The notes beneath the pieces were generated by a model. It saw only the letters and a program-made list of their open reading frames with translations, made no database searches and was not told where the DNA came from. Both the position numbers and the translations under genes were made by a program. A stretch of DNA of 64,000 nucleotides from Treponema sp. (lineage in GTDB: Bacteria; Spirochaetota; Spirochaetia; Treponematales; Treponemataceae): assembly GCA_017469785.1 (NCBI GenBank), contig JAFUFU010000026.1, forward strand, positions 33,509 through 97,508. The letters are read 5' to 3'. Each line of letters starts with the position of its first letter. Within the stretch, counting starts at the first letter, position 1. This document shows, one piece after another, positions 43,785-49,992 of this stretch.

Positions 43785-44201
43785 ATGGCTAAAAAATCAG
43801 AAGTACGGCTTTTCTGGCTTGTACTGAATCTTGCGGTGGGCGCAATGCTTGCTGTAGGCGGAATCTGGGCTTTGCAGGGCGGCGGAGACTTCGGCTGCAA
43901 GGCAATCAAATCAATCTTCAGCGGCGATGTCGCGAAAATCCTTGCGATTGTATTCGGCGTAATCGAGCTGCTTTCAGGAGTTTTCATCATTCTCCAGCTA
44001 TTTATCGGCGACAGGATGGGAACTTTTGGGTCAATTCTGAAGCTTATCGTGGTTATCGTCTGGGCTGTTGCAATCGTGCTTGCCGACTTCCTTGGAAACG
44101 GCGGACTGCTCAACGGCGGAATGAATCATTTCCTTGCCTGGCTCTATGACTTTGCGCTCCATTTGATTGTTTTGTGCGCTCTTCTCGTGACCCGGGACTA
44201 A
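43785..44201 (+). CDS. Four-helix membrane protein
   Basis: A 138-aa protein with four predicted membrane segments (about 10-30, 49-71, 83-101, 113-135) and a Gly-rich loop (GGGDFGCK). The family is not recognised; the general pattern recalls small DUF-type membrane proteins without known function. AAGGAGG lies before the ATG. It follows the ASCH gene after the repeat element and ends just before a large inverted repeat that probably terminates it. Confidence 0.65.
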   Translation: MAKKSEVRLFWLVLNLAVGAMLAVGGIWALQGGGDFGCKAIKSIFSGDVAKILAIVFGVIELLSGVFIILQLFIGDRMGTFGSILKLIVVIVWAVAIVLADFLGNGGLLNGGMNHFLAWLYDFALHLIVLCALLVTRD

Positions 44202-44211
44202 AATAAAAAAA

Positions 44212-44254
44212 ACAGACGTCACGGATGAAAAATCACCTCATTTGCGACGTCTGT
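44212..44254. terminator. terminator-like inverted repeat between convergent genes
   Basis: ACAGACGTC (44212-44220) pairs perfectly with GACGTCTGT (44246-44254). An inner segment can pair only weakly. The stem is flanked by an A run on the left and GG-TTT on the right, so it may stop transcription in both directions. Confidence 0.6.
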
Positions 44255-44264
44255 GGTTTAAAAT

Positions 44265-44290
44265 AAAAAAAAACACCGCAAAAGCGGTGC
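44265..44290 (-). terminator. intrinsic terminator of rpmB
   Basis: Read on the minus strand, GCACCGC-TTTT-GCGGTG is followed by a run of T (A run 44265-44273 on the plus strand). Confidence 0.85.
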
Positions 44291-44298
44291 TTTCTGAA

Positions 44299-44532
44299 TT
44301 AGTTGGCAGCTGCAGGAGCGCCAGCGTTTGCGGGAACGACCGTGATTTTCTTTGTAACAAATCCAGAACGATAGCAGCGTGTGCAAACGTTCAGAGTTTC
44401 TGTTCGTCCGAAATCTTCCGTCTTTACCTTGATGATGTTTGGTCTCCAAGTGTGGCGTGTGTGGTTGTATGATTTACTAACTCTGTTACCAGACTGAGAA
44501 CCTTTTCCGCAGATATCACAAACTCTAGACAT
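44299..44532 (-). CDS. rpmB: 50S ribosomal protein L28
   Basis: L28 (77 aa) is a small ribosomal protein. The opening SRVCDICGKGSQSGNRVS, the central 'SYNHTRHTWRPNIIKVKT' and 'LNVCTRCYRSGFVTKKI' are standard. The C-terminal PANAGAPAAAN tail is an unusual extension. Four Cys residues in two CxxC pairs indicate the zinc-binding form. The gene is monocistronic, with a strong terminator. Confidence 0.95.
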   Translation of the reverse strand: MSRVCDICGKGSQSGNRVSKSYNHTRHTWRPNIIKVKTEDFGRTETLNVCTRCYRSGFVTKKITVVPANAGAPAAAN

Positions 44533-44640
44533 GATTTATACCTACCTAAAATTGAATACGAATTAAGTTCAAACATTCTACGAAAATAAATGCTGAGTGT
44601 CAATATATATGCGGCTGATTTCATAAAAATCTTCCCTATA

Positions 44641-44666
44641 CTTGTCCGTGTTGTCCGCGGTAGAAA
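44641..44666. repeat. partial triple-iteron repeat arm
   Basis: Iterations of TGTCCG(T/C)G in the gap between rpmB and the MBL hydrolase gene resemble a single, diverged arm of the repeats seen at 43731-43760 and 61366-61394. Confidence 0.35.
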
Positions 44667-44686
44667 TCAGCGTTGCAATCTCTGGC

Positions 44687-45610
44687 TCAGGCTTCCAGAA
44701 TTAGTCCGTCATAGGCCGGTGAGATGCTTCCGCCTCTCTGTACGATTTCGGCTAATTCTGGAAAATTTCCCAAATGCTCATTTATATAGTCTTGAATCTG
44801 CGGGTGTCCCATGTCATGGGTGATATGGGTGAACCAGCTGTGCCTGGCCCCGATTCTTCCGGCGTATTCCATTGCCTGTAAAAAATTGCAGTGGCTGGAG
44901 TGTTCCCGTTCGCGCAGGGCATCAATGACCAGATGCTCGATTTGTCCGCCTGCAATTTTGACCCGCTGGATTGATTCGTCGCTGATGAAATGACAGTCCG
45001 TGAGGTAGACGATGGAATGTTTTTCCTCTGATGAATCCCTGACGCTGAAAACGAAACCTGTCGTGTGGTGGTTGCCGTGAAGCATAGGAACCGGCACGAC
45101 TTCGATTTTTGAATCTTTGCCGAGAATGAGAGGATTTGACGCATCGTATGAATCTACGGCAATTAAATTGAGCTTTGGGCTTCCGCCCCCCTTGTCGTGG
45201 TTTACGAAAATATATTTGAAACTTGACTGAATGTGATTTTTTGTCCGCTCGCTGGTGTAGACTGAAAGCCCTGCTCCGTCTGTTTCTGGATATTTGTTGC
45301 GGATTACGCTGTCTTTCATCATTGCCGTGGAATTTTTGTGGCTGAAAATACGCAGGTCATCGATTCCGTGCAGATGATCCGCGTGGGAATGAGTTATGAA
45401 AACGGCATCGAGACGTTTTATGTTCTGGCGCAAGGCCTGCGTGCGGAAATCAGGCCCGACATCAATGAGAAAACTCTGCCCGGCGTGCTCAAGCAGGGCG
45501 CTGCATCGAAATCGTTTGTTGTGGGGATCTGTTGATTTGCATACGTCACAGTCGCAGGCTATGACAGGAACTCCGTGGCTTGTTCCCGTGCCCATCAAAG
45601 TCATTTTCAT
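44687..45610 (-). CDS. MBL-fold metallohydrolase (PhnP-like)
   Basis: A 307-aa metallo-beta-lactamase-fold hydrolase. The N-terminus 'GTGTSHGVPVIACDCDVC' with three Cys is typical of the PhnP/YycJ branch. Metal ligands are in HSHADHLHG, in HGNHHTTG, in the acid of YLTDCHFI and in the final 'HITHDMGH'. PhnP acts on cyclic phosphodiesters; a phosphonate operon is absent, so nucleotide-derived or other phosphodiesters are possible substrates. ATG 45610 was chosen because TATAAT lies 7 nt upstream and the fold starts there; ten further in-frame residues upstream lie in the promoter. Confidence 0.85.
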   Translation of the reverse strand: MKMTLMGTGTSHGVPVIACDCDVCKSTDPHNKRFRCSALLEHAGQSFLIDVGPDFRTQALRQNIKRLDAVFITHSHADHLHGIDDLRIFSHKNSTAMMKDSVIRNKYPETDGAGLSVYTSERTKNHIQSSFKYIFVNHDKGGGSPKLNLIAVDSYDASNPLILGKDSKIEVVPVPMLHGNHHTTGFVFSVRDSSEEKHSIVYLTDCHFISDESIQRVKIAGGQIEHLVIDALREREHSSHCNFLQAMEYAGRIGARHSWFTHITHDMGHPQIQDYINEHLGNFPELAEIVQRGGSISPAYDGLILEA

Positions 45611-45617
45611 AAAAGGA

Positions 45618-45623
45618 ATTATA
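45618..45623 (-). promoter_or_regulatory. -10 box of the MBL hydrolase gene, predicted leaderless
   Basis: On the minus strand TGT-TATAAT is an extended -10 box ending 7 nt before the ATG at 45610. Confidence 0.65.
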
Positions 45624-45639
45624 ACAAAAATGAAGGACA

Positions 45640-45668
45640 TTGACCACCGCCCATTAAAAAGTTAAAAT
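45640..45668 (+). promoter_or_regulatory. sigma-70-type promoter of prs
   Basis: TTGACC (45640-45645), a 17-bp spacer and TAAAAT (45663-45668) form a near-consensus promoter. The leader is about 22 nt and contains AGGGAG, unlike the leaderless group. Confidence 0.8.
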
Positions 45669-45697
45669 AAGAACATCGAATAATTAGGGAGCCCTAC

Positions 45698-46975
45698 ATG
45701 CCATATTCAGAACCGACCAATCTTGGTGTTGTTGCTTGTCCGGGTGGCGCAGTATTTGCTGATGAAGTCATCGCTCATTTACGCCACATGTATAAACATC
45801 GTTTTGCACTCAAAAGCGATGTTATTTCAAAGAGATACAATCTTGAAAAGGATAAATTGGTTCAGGATATCAACTTCCGGAACGACCTTGCCACCTCTGA
45901 CTTGGTTGTGCGCGGTACAGTTGATAAATACCGTCCTCCTGTTTTCAAGGTGAACACGCAGTTTACTTGGTTTGCCAATGGCGAAGTAAAGGCTGAGCTT
46001 TTGGAGTGTGTTCGTGGTAAAGACATCTACATTTTCCAGGATGCCGAAAATCACGAGCCGATTCCCATGAACGGCGGAAAAAACATGGTCAATTTCTCAG
46101 TAAACGACCATGTAATGACTCTTCTTGTCACGATTGATGCTGTCCAGCAGGCTGGCGCAAAATCGATAACTCTTGTTCTTCCTGCTTTCCCTTACAGCCG
46201 TCAGCACAAAAAGAAGAGCCGGGAAGGTCTTACAGCTTCTCTTCTCTGCCACATTTACGAGCTCAAACATGTCACTCGCGTAATCACGCTGGATATTCAC
46301 TCGCGTGAAATCGTAAATGCTTTCAACACGACCTTCCTCGACAACCTGCACGCTTCGTATCAGATTATCCGGGAGCTTGCAAAAGTCGTAAATCTCTCAG
46401 GTCCAAATAAAGAAGACTTGGTCGTTGTTTCTCCAGACACAGGGGCTATCGACCGTAATAAATTCTATGCCACGGGGCTCAAGGTTCCTTTGGCAATGAT
46501 TTACAAAGAGCGGGATTATTCTGTGGTCACGCAGGATGCCAAAAATACAAACATCAAGAGTGTCAAGCTTTTGGGTGATGTCAAAGGCAAAGTCGCTTTC
46601 CTTGCAGATGATATGCTTGGTACCGGCGGAACCCTGCTCAAGGCAATGGAATTCCTCCACAACAACGGGGCTACAAAGGTTATCGCAGCTATTTCTCTCC
46701 CGTTCTTCAGCGGAAACGCCATCGAGCTTTTCGACCAGGCTTACAAAGACGGTCTTTTCTACCGCGTCATCGGTACGAACGCTGTCTATCACTCAGACTT
46801 GAAGGACAAAGAGTGGTTCGTCTCAACGAATGTTACCGGTCTCTTCGCAAACGTCATCACGCGAATCCATCACGACCAGTCTTTGAGCGATTTGCTTGAT
46901 AACCGTACGATTATCGACAAACTGATTAAAAAAGACTCTGACGCTGCTGCAAAAGCTGAGGCTAAAGCAGAGTAA
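45698..46975 (+). CDS. prs: Ribose-phosphate pyrophosphokinase, long form
   Basis: This enzyme makes PRPP for purine, pyrimidine and His/Trp synthesis. The N-terminal half has 'FTWFANGEVKAELLECVRGKDIYIFQD' (substrate loop), 'LPAFPYSRQHKKKSREGLTASL' (ATP loop) and 'ITLDIHSREIVNAF'. The PRPP-binding loop is 'VAFLADDMLGTGGTL'. At 425 aa it is over 100 residues longer than the common class I enzyme (about 315). Extra sequence lies at the N-terminus, near 65-95, and at the Ala/Lys-rich tail (DSDAAAKAEAKAE). It is followed two bases later by the FGGY-like gene. Confidence 0.9.
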   Translation: MPYSEPTNLGVVACPGGAVFADEVIAHLRHMYKHRFALKSDVISKRYNLEKDKLVQDINFRNDLATSDLVVRGTVDKYRPPVFKVNTQFTWFANGEVKAELLECVRGKDIYIFQDAENHEPIPMNGGKNMVNFSVNDHVMTLLVTIDAVQQAGAKSITLVLPAFPYSRQHKKKSREGLTASLLCHIYELKHVTRVITLDIHSREIVNAFNTTFLDNLHASYQIIRELAKVVNLSGPNKEDLVVVSPDTGAIDRNKFYATGLKVPLAMIYKERDYSVVTQDAKNTNIKSVKLLGDVKGKVAFLADDMLGTGGTLLKAMEFLHNNGATKVIAAISLPFFSGNAIELFDQAYKDGLFYRVIGTNAVYHSDLKDKEWFVSTNVTGLFANVITRIHHDQSLSDLLDNRTIIDKLIKKDSDAAAKAEAKAE

Positions 46976-46977
46976 TT

Positions 46978-48165
46978 TTGACGGACACAATCCTTTGCAT
47001 TGACATAGGAACTTCCTCTTTAAAAGCTGCCCTTTTGCCGGACAGCCTTTCAAAGGGGGAGATTTTTGTCTCCCGGCAGGCCTATCCTGTAAGCGCTATC
47101 CGGGAGAACAATTCTGCGCGGTATTATCTTTCCGCGCTTAAAAATGCCCTTTCTGAGCTTAGCGAAAAAAATCCTGATTATGCAATTGAGGCTGTTTGTA
47201 TAAGCGGTAACGGCCCTACTGTTGTTTCTGATGATGGGACGACGCTTTTGTACAGCGACGCACTCCCTCAGGAATGTCTTTCTCAAAAAAAATCAGAGTT
47301 AAAAAACACAAAATCGCTTTTTATCCCAAGATTCGCCGGCTTTCAATATCTGTTTGAAAAGAAATGGCGGAATTCCGCGCATGTTTTCGGCGCTGGCGAA
47401 TTCCTGATTCACGAATTGACAGGCGAGGCTGTTTCTATTCTTCCGGAAGAGCGTTTTTTGCCTGCATACTGGACGGAAGAAGAGCTTGTAAAGTGTGGTT
47501 TTCTGGATTCCGACATAAAGAAAATACCTCCGCTCAGGATGATGGGCTCTTTCTCTGGCAAGGTGAGCGAAAAGGCGGCCCTTGCAACGGGGCTTCTGGA
47601 AGGAACCTTTGTTTTTGCCGGAGCGCCTGATTTTGTGGTTGCCCTCTTGGGGACCGGGACTGTGTTTCCTGGGCGGCTCTGTGACAGGGCTGGAAGCAGC
47701 GAGGGCTTGAACCTCTGTACGGCAAAGCCTGTTTTTGCAGAAGGTTTAAGAACCCTCCCCAGCGCAATCCCGGGCTTGTGGAACGTTTCTTATCTTTTAA
47801 AATCCTCTCAGAGCTTAAGAGACAACAGAGAGACTTCTTTACGAGAAAATCCTTCACACAGAGGAGATTCCTCTGTGAACTCTGTGCCCTCCGTGAGGAA
47901 TTTTGCTGAACTTTCTCATGGAATCAGTCTTCTTCGGGAAGCGGCTGTGGCGCAGGGGGAGCCTTTCCCTGATTACATGACCATAACGGGGGGGCAGGCT
48001 CTGGACGGCGAGCTGATCTCCCTGAAAGAAAAAGCCACGGGGTTAAAAATCAAAAAAATGCCCTGTGCCGATGCCGAGCTTCTGGGGGACTTGATTCTTG
48101 CCCGTGTGTCCCTTGGTGATTATGACGATATTGAGGAAGCTGTTTTTGCGATTTTAGGAGCGTAA
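46978..48165 (+). CDS. FGGY-type carbohydrate kinase-like protein carrying a repeat insertion
   Basis: A 395-aa protein with the kinase opening 'TILCIDIGTSSLKAALL' (phosphate-1 motif), 'AVCISGNGPTVV' and a late 'TITGGQALDGEL' (adenosine motif). It is shorter than typical xylulokinase/glycerol kinase (about 490 aa). Residues about 275-308 (SQSLRDNRETSL...VNSVPSVRN) are encoded by a palindromic repeat element (47801-47903) and have no place in the fold. The start is TTG, because DIGTS follows at residue 9 and no ATG is nearby. Whether the kinase is active is unknown; the substrate cannot be read. Confidence 0.75.
   Translation: MTDTILCIDIGTSSLKAALLPDSLSKGEIFVSRQAYPVSAIRENNSARYYLSALKNALSELSEKNPDYAIEAVCISGNGPTVVSDDGTTLLYSDALPQECLSQKKSELKNTKSLFIPRFAGFQYLFEKKWRNSAHVFGAGEFLIHELTGEAVSILPEERFLPAYWTEEELVKCGFLDSDIKKIPPLRMMGSFSGKVSEKAALATGLLEGTFVFAGAPDFVVALLGTGTVFPGRLCDRAGSSEGLNLCTAKPVFAEGLRTLPSAIPGLWNVSYLLKSSQSLRDNRETSLRENPSHRGDSSVNSVPSVRNFAELSHGISLLREAAVAQGEPFPDYMTITGGQALDGELISLKEKATGLKIKKMPCADAELLGDLILARVSLGDYDDIEEAVFAILGA
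47801..47903. repeat. palindromic triple-iteron repeat, copy B, in frame inside the FGGY-like gene
   Basis: The left arm near 47803-47832 and the right arm 47870-47900 are inverted and imperfect. The right arm is CTCTGTGAA, CTCTGTGCC, CTCCGTGAG. A perfect 9-bp stem CACAGAGGA/TCCTCTGTG lies at 47857-47877. The element is about 102 bp, a multiple of three, and contains no stop in the coding frame. Confidence 0.75.
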
Positions 48166-48168
48166 TAT

Positions 48169-48849
48169 ATGGAAAAATTCAATCTTCCGGCAAATCCCCG
48201 GGTTCTTATTTTTGACATTGACATGACGCTCTATACCTGTCCCGAATATGCTCATGAGCAGATAGACTGCCAGATTCGGCACTGGGCGCAGCTGAAAGGT
48301 TATCAGGTTGATTCTGCCAGGGCGATGATTGCTGACTTCCGTAGAAAATGGGCGGCAGAACATAATGGACAGAAAATTTCCCTGGGAAACCTTTTCACCA
48401 GTTTCGGAGTGTCCATTGAGACCAGCATAGAGTGGCGCAAGACTCTTTTCAATCCTGCGGACTATCTTCACCGTGATGAAAAATTGATTTCGGCGCTTTC
48501 CGAGCTTTCAAAAAGCTTTTACATGATTTGCGTGACGAATAATCCCGTGGAGCCGGCCCGAAAGACTCTGGAAGTCATCGGTATTTCTGAATTCTTCCCT
48601 GAGATTATTGGTCTGGACACCTGCATGGCGTCAAAGCCATCCAAAAAAATCCTTGACGCTGCTCTTCAAAAGGCAAATGATTATTTTGAAAATCTTGGGG
48701 AGACCGGCAGGAAAATCAGCTATTCTGACTGTATTTCCATTGGCGACCGTTACGATATTGATCTGGCCCTTGCAATTGAGCTTGGAATGGGAGGAATTCT
48801 CGTTTCTGGAAGCGAAGAAGTTTGCAATCTTAGTGATATTTTGCTATAA
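48169..48849 (+). CDS. HAD-superfamily hydrolase (pyrimidine 5'-nucleotidase-like)
   Basis: The 226-aa protein has HAD motif I FDIDMTLYT (nucleophile and acid/base Asp), motif II in CVTNNP, the Lys of motif III in ASKPSKK and motif IV in SIGDRYDIDLALAIELG. 'YTCPEYAHEQIDCQIRHW' resembles the SDT1/PHM8 pyrimidine 5'-nucleotidase group. AGGAG lies before the ATG. It follows the kinase-like gene by 3 bp. Its last codons overlap the promoter of the tRNA locus. Confidence 0.85.
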   Translation: MEKFNLPANPRVLIFDIDMTLYTCPEYAHEQIDCQIRHWAQLKGYQVDSARAMIADFRRKWAAEHNGQKISLGNLFTSFGVSIETSIEWRKTLFNPADYLHRDEKLISALSELSKSFYMICVTNNPVEPARKTLEVIGISEFFPEIIGLDTCMASKPSKKILDAALQKANDYFENLGETGRKISYSDCISIGDRYDIDLALAIELGMGGILVSGSEEVCNLSDILL

Positions 48850-48850
48850 T
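48822..48850 (+). promoter_or_regulatory. promoter of the tRNA-Arg locus
   Basis: TTGCAA (48822-48827), a 17-bp spacer and TGC-TATAAT (48845-48850) form a good promoter that overlaps the end of the HAD gene. It lies upstream of the broken tRNA copy; no second promoter is visible between the two tRNA copies. Confidence 0.75.
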
Positions 48851-48868
48851 AATTACATCATATAAAAT

Positions 48869-48963
48869 GATCCCGTAGCTCAGCTGGATAGAGCATCAAA
48901 AACGCTTTCGCGTTTTACCTAATTGGAAGGTCGTGCGTTCTATCTTTTTGCGGTGAGCTACGG
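48869..48963 (+). pseudogene. Disrupted tRNA-Arg(CCU) copy with hairpin insertion
   Basis: Bases 48869-48897 are identical to the first 29 nt of the intact tRNA-Arg 105 bp downstream, and 48925-48940 match its variable/T-stem region. Between them the 12-nt anticodon segment is replaced by 27 nt, including the stem AAAACGC/GCGTTTT; only CCTAA of the loop remains. After TTC the sequence diverges, and TGAGCTACGG (48954-48963) is a perfect inverted copy of CCGTAGCTCA (48873-48882). The RNA cannot fold as a tRNA but can close into a long hairpin. It is probably transcribed with the intact gene. Confidence 0.85.
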
Positions 48964-48973
48964 CATTAACAAT

Positions 48974-49047
48974 GATCCCGTAGCTCAGCTGGATAGAGCA
49001 TCCGCCTCCTAAGCGGAAGGTCGTGCGTTCGAATCGCATTGGGGTCA
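48974..49047 (+). tRNA. tRNA-Arg (anticodon CCU)
   Basis: A 74-nt cloverleaf: acceptor GATCCCG/TGGGGTC, D-arm GCTC/GAGC, anticodon arm TCCGC/GCGGA around CTCCTAA, variable AGGTC, T-arm GTGCG/CGCAT around TTCGAAT, discriminator A. The anticodon CCU reads AGG. CCA is not encoded. Its last three bases overlap the stop codon of rmuC on the other strand. Confidence 0.97.
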
Positions 49048-49911
49048 ATCGCTGAGGCCATCAAGTTGATTTTCGACTTTGATGGCTTTTTCATTTATTT
49101 CTTTGAATTTTCCGTTGGCGTTTGTGATGTGCCGGCCGAGAACTGCGAGTTCGTTTGTGAAGTCTTTGAAGTCGTGCTGGATTCCCGTGATTTTTCTGAC
49201 GATGTTTTCGGCTTGTTCTTCGATTTTCATCCCTTTGAGTCCGTAGACGATTGACAGAAGGTAGGCGTAAAATGTGTTGGGCGAGACGATAATTACCTTG
49301 TTTTTCATGGCATATTCAAAAAGTTCGTGACATTTCATCTTTGTGTTTGTGAGAATTTCGTAATAGACGCTTTCGGAGGGAAGGTACATAAAGGCGAAGT
49401 CAAAAGTGCCTTCTTGGGGGCGGATGTATTTTTTGGCGATTTCATCGATTTTTTTTTTGACGGAACTGTAGAAATCGGTCATGGCTTTTTTTTGAGAATC
49501 TGCCTCATTGCTTTGCAGGTAGCGTTCCAGGCTTTCAAGGGGAAATTTTGAATCCACGGGAATGATTCTTTTTCCGAGCCTGATGATTGCGTCTACTGTC
49601 GAGCCGTCAGAGAATGAAAACTGTTCTGAATAATTTTTGGGCGGAAGACAGTCTTTCAGAAGGTTGTAAAGAAGATATTCGCCGAAGTTTCCCCGAAGTT
49701 TTGGGGCGTGAAGAATTGTTCTGAGGGAAGTGATTTCTCTGCTTATTTCCTGAAGATGAAGGGCATAAGATTCAAGTGAGGAAAGCTTTTGTGAGAATTC
49801 TGAGAAATTGCTGTTTTTTCGGGAAGCGAGCAAAAAAATGAGAATAATAAGCAGAATCATTAGAAAAAAAGCGAGTAATGCAATTATTAAATAGGGAAGC
49901 GGAAAATTCAT
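49045..49911 (-). CDS. rmuC: RmuC-family DNA-recombination protein
   Basis: A 288-aa membrane-anchored protein with TM helix (about 7-28), a short coiled coil and the RmuC nuclease-like domain. Signatures include 'RGNFGEYLLYNLLKDCLPPKNYSEQFSFSDGSTVDAIIRLGKRIIPVDSKFPLESLERYL' and 'FDFAFMYLPSESVYYEIL'. E. coli RmuC limits inversions at short inverted repeats, which is of interest in a region rich in them. It is shorter than the usual 400-500 aa because the coiled coil is reduced. The stop codon TGA (49047-49045) lies inside the 3' end of tRNA-Arg. Confidence 0.88.
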   Translation of the reverse strand: MNFPLPYLIIALLAFFLMILLIILIFLLASRKNSNFSEFSQKLSSLESYALHLQEISREITSLRTILHAPKLRGNFGEYLLYNLLKDCLPPKNYSEQFSFSDGSTVDAIIRLGKRIIPVDSKFPLESLERYLQSNEADSQKKAMTDFYSSVKKKIDEIAKKYIRPQEGTFDFAFMYLPSESVYYEILTNTKMKCHELFEYAMKNKVIIVSPNTFYAYLLSIVYGLKGMKIEEQAENIVRKITGIQHDFKDFTNELAVLGRHITNANGKFKEINEKAIKVENQLDGLSD

Positions 49912-49917
49912 AGCGGA

Positions 49918-49923
49918 ATTATA
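49918..49923 (-). promoter_or_regulatory. -10 box of rmuC, predicted leaderless
   Basis: On the minus strand TGA-TATAAT ends 6 nt before the ATG (49911). No Shine-Dalgarno sequence exists in the intervening TCCGCT. Confidence 0.65.
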
Positions 49924-49978
49924 TCACAAATCTGTGATTTGCACTTAATTTTCCATTTTTTAATTTTTGTTTTTAAAT

Positions 49979-49984
49979 TATAAT
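49979..49984 (+). promoter_or_regulatory. -10 box of the DUF4954 gene, predicted leaderless
   Basis: TATAAT ends 8 nt before the ATG at 49993. It faces the divergent rmuC -10 box about 55 bp away. Confidence 0.65.
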
Positions 49985-49992
49985 AAAATCCT

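Noticed and set aside
48869-48963. functional second tRNA with an intron
   Set aside because: The 3' acceptor and T-loop sequence are missing, so no excision could restore a cloverleaf.
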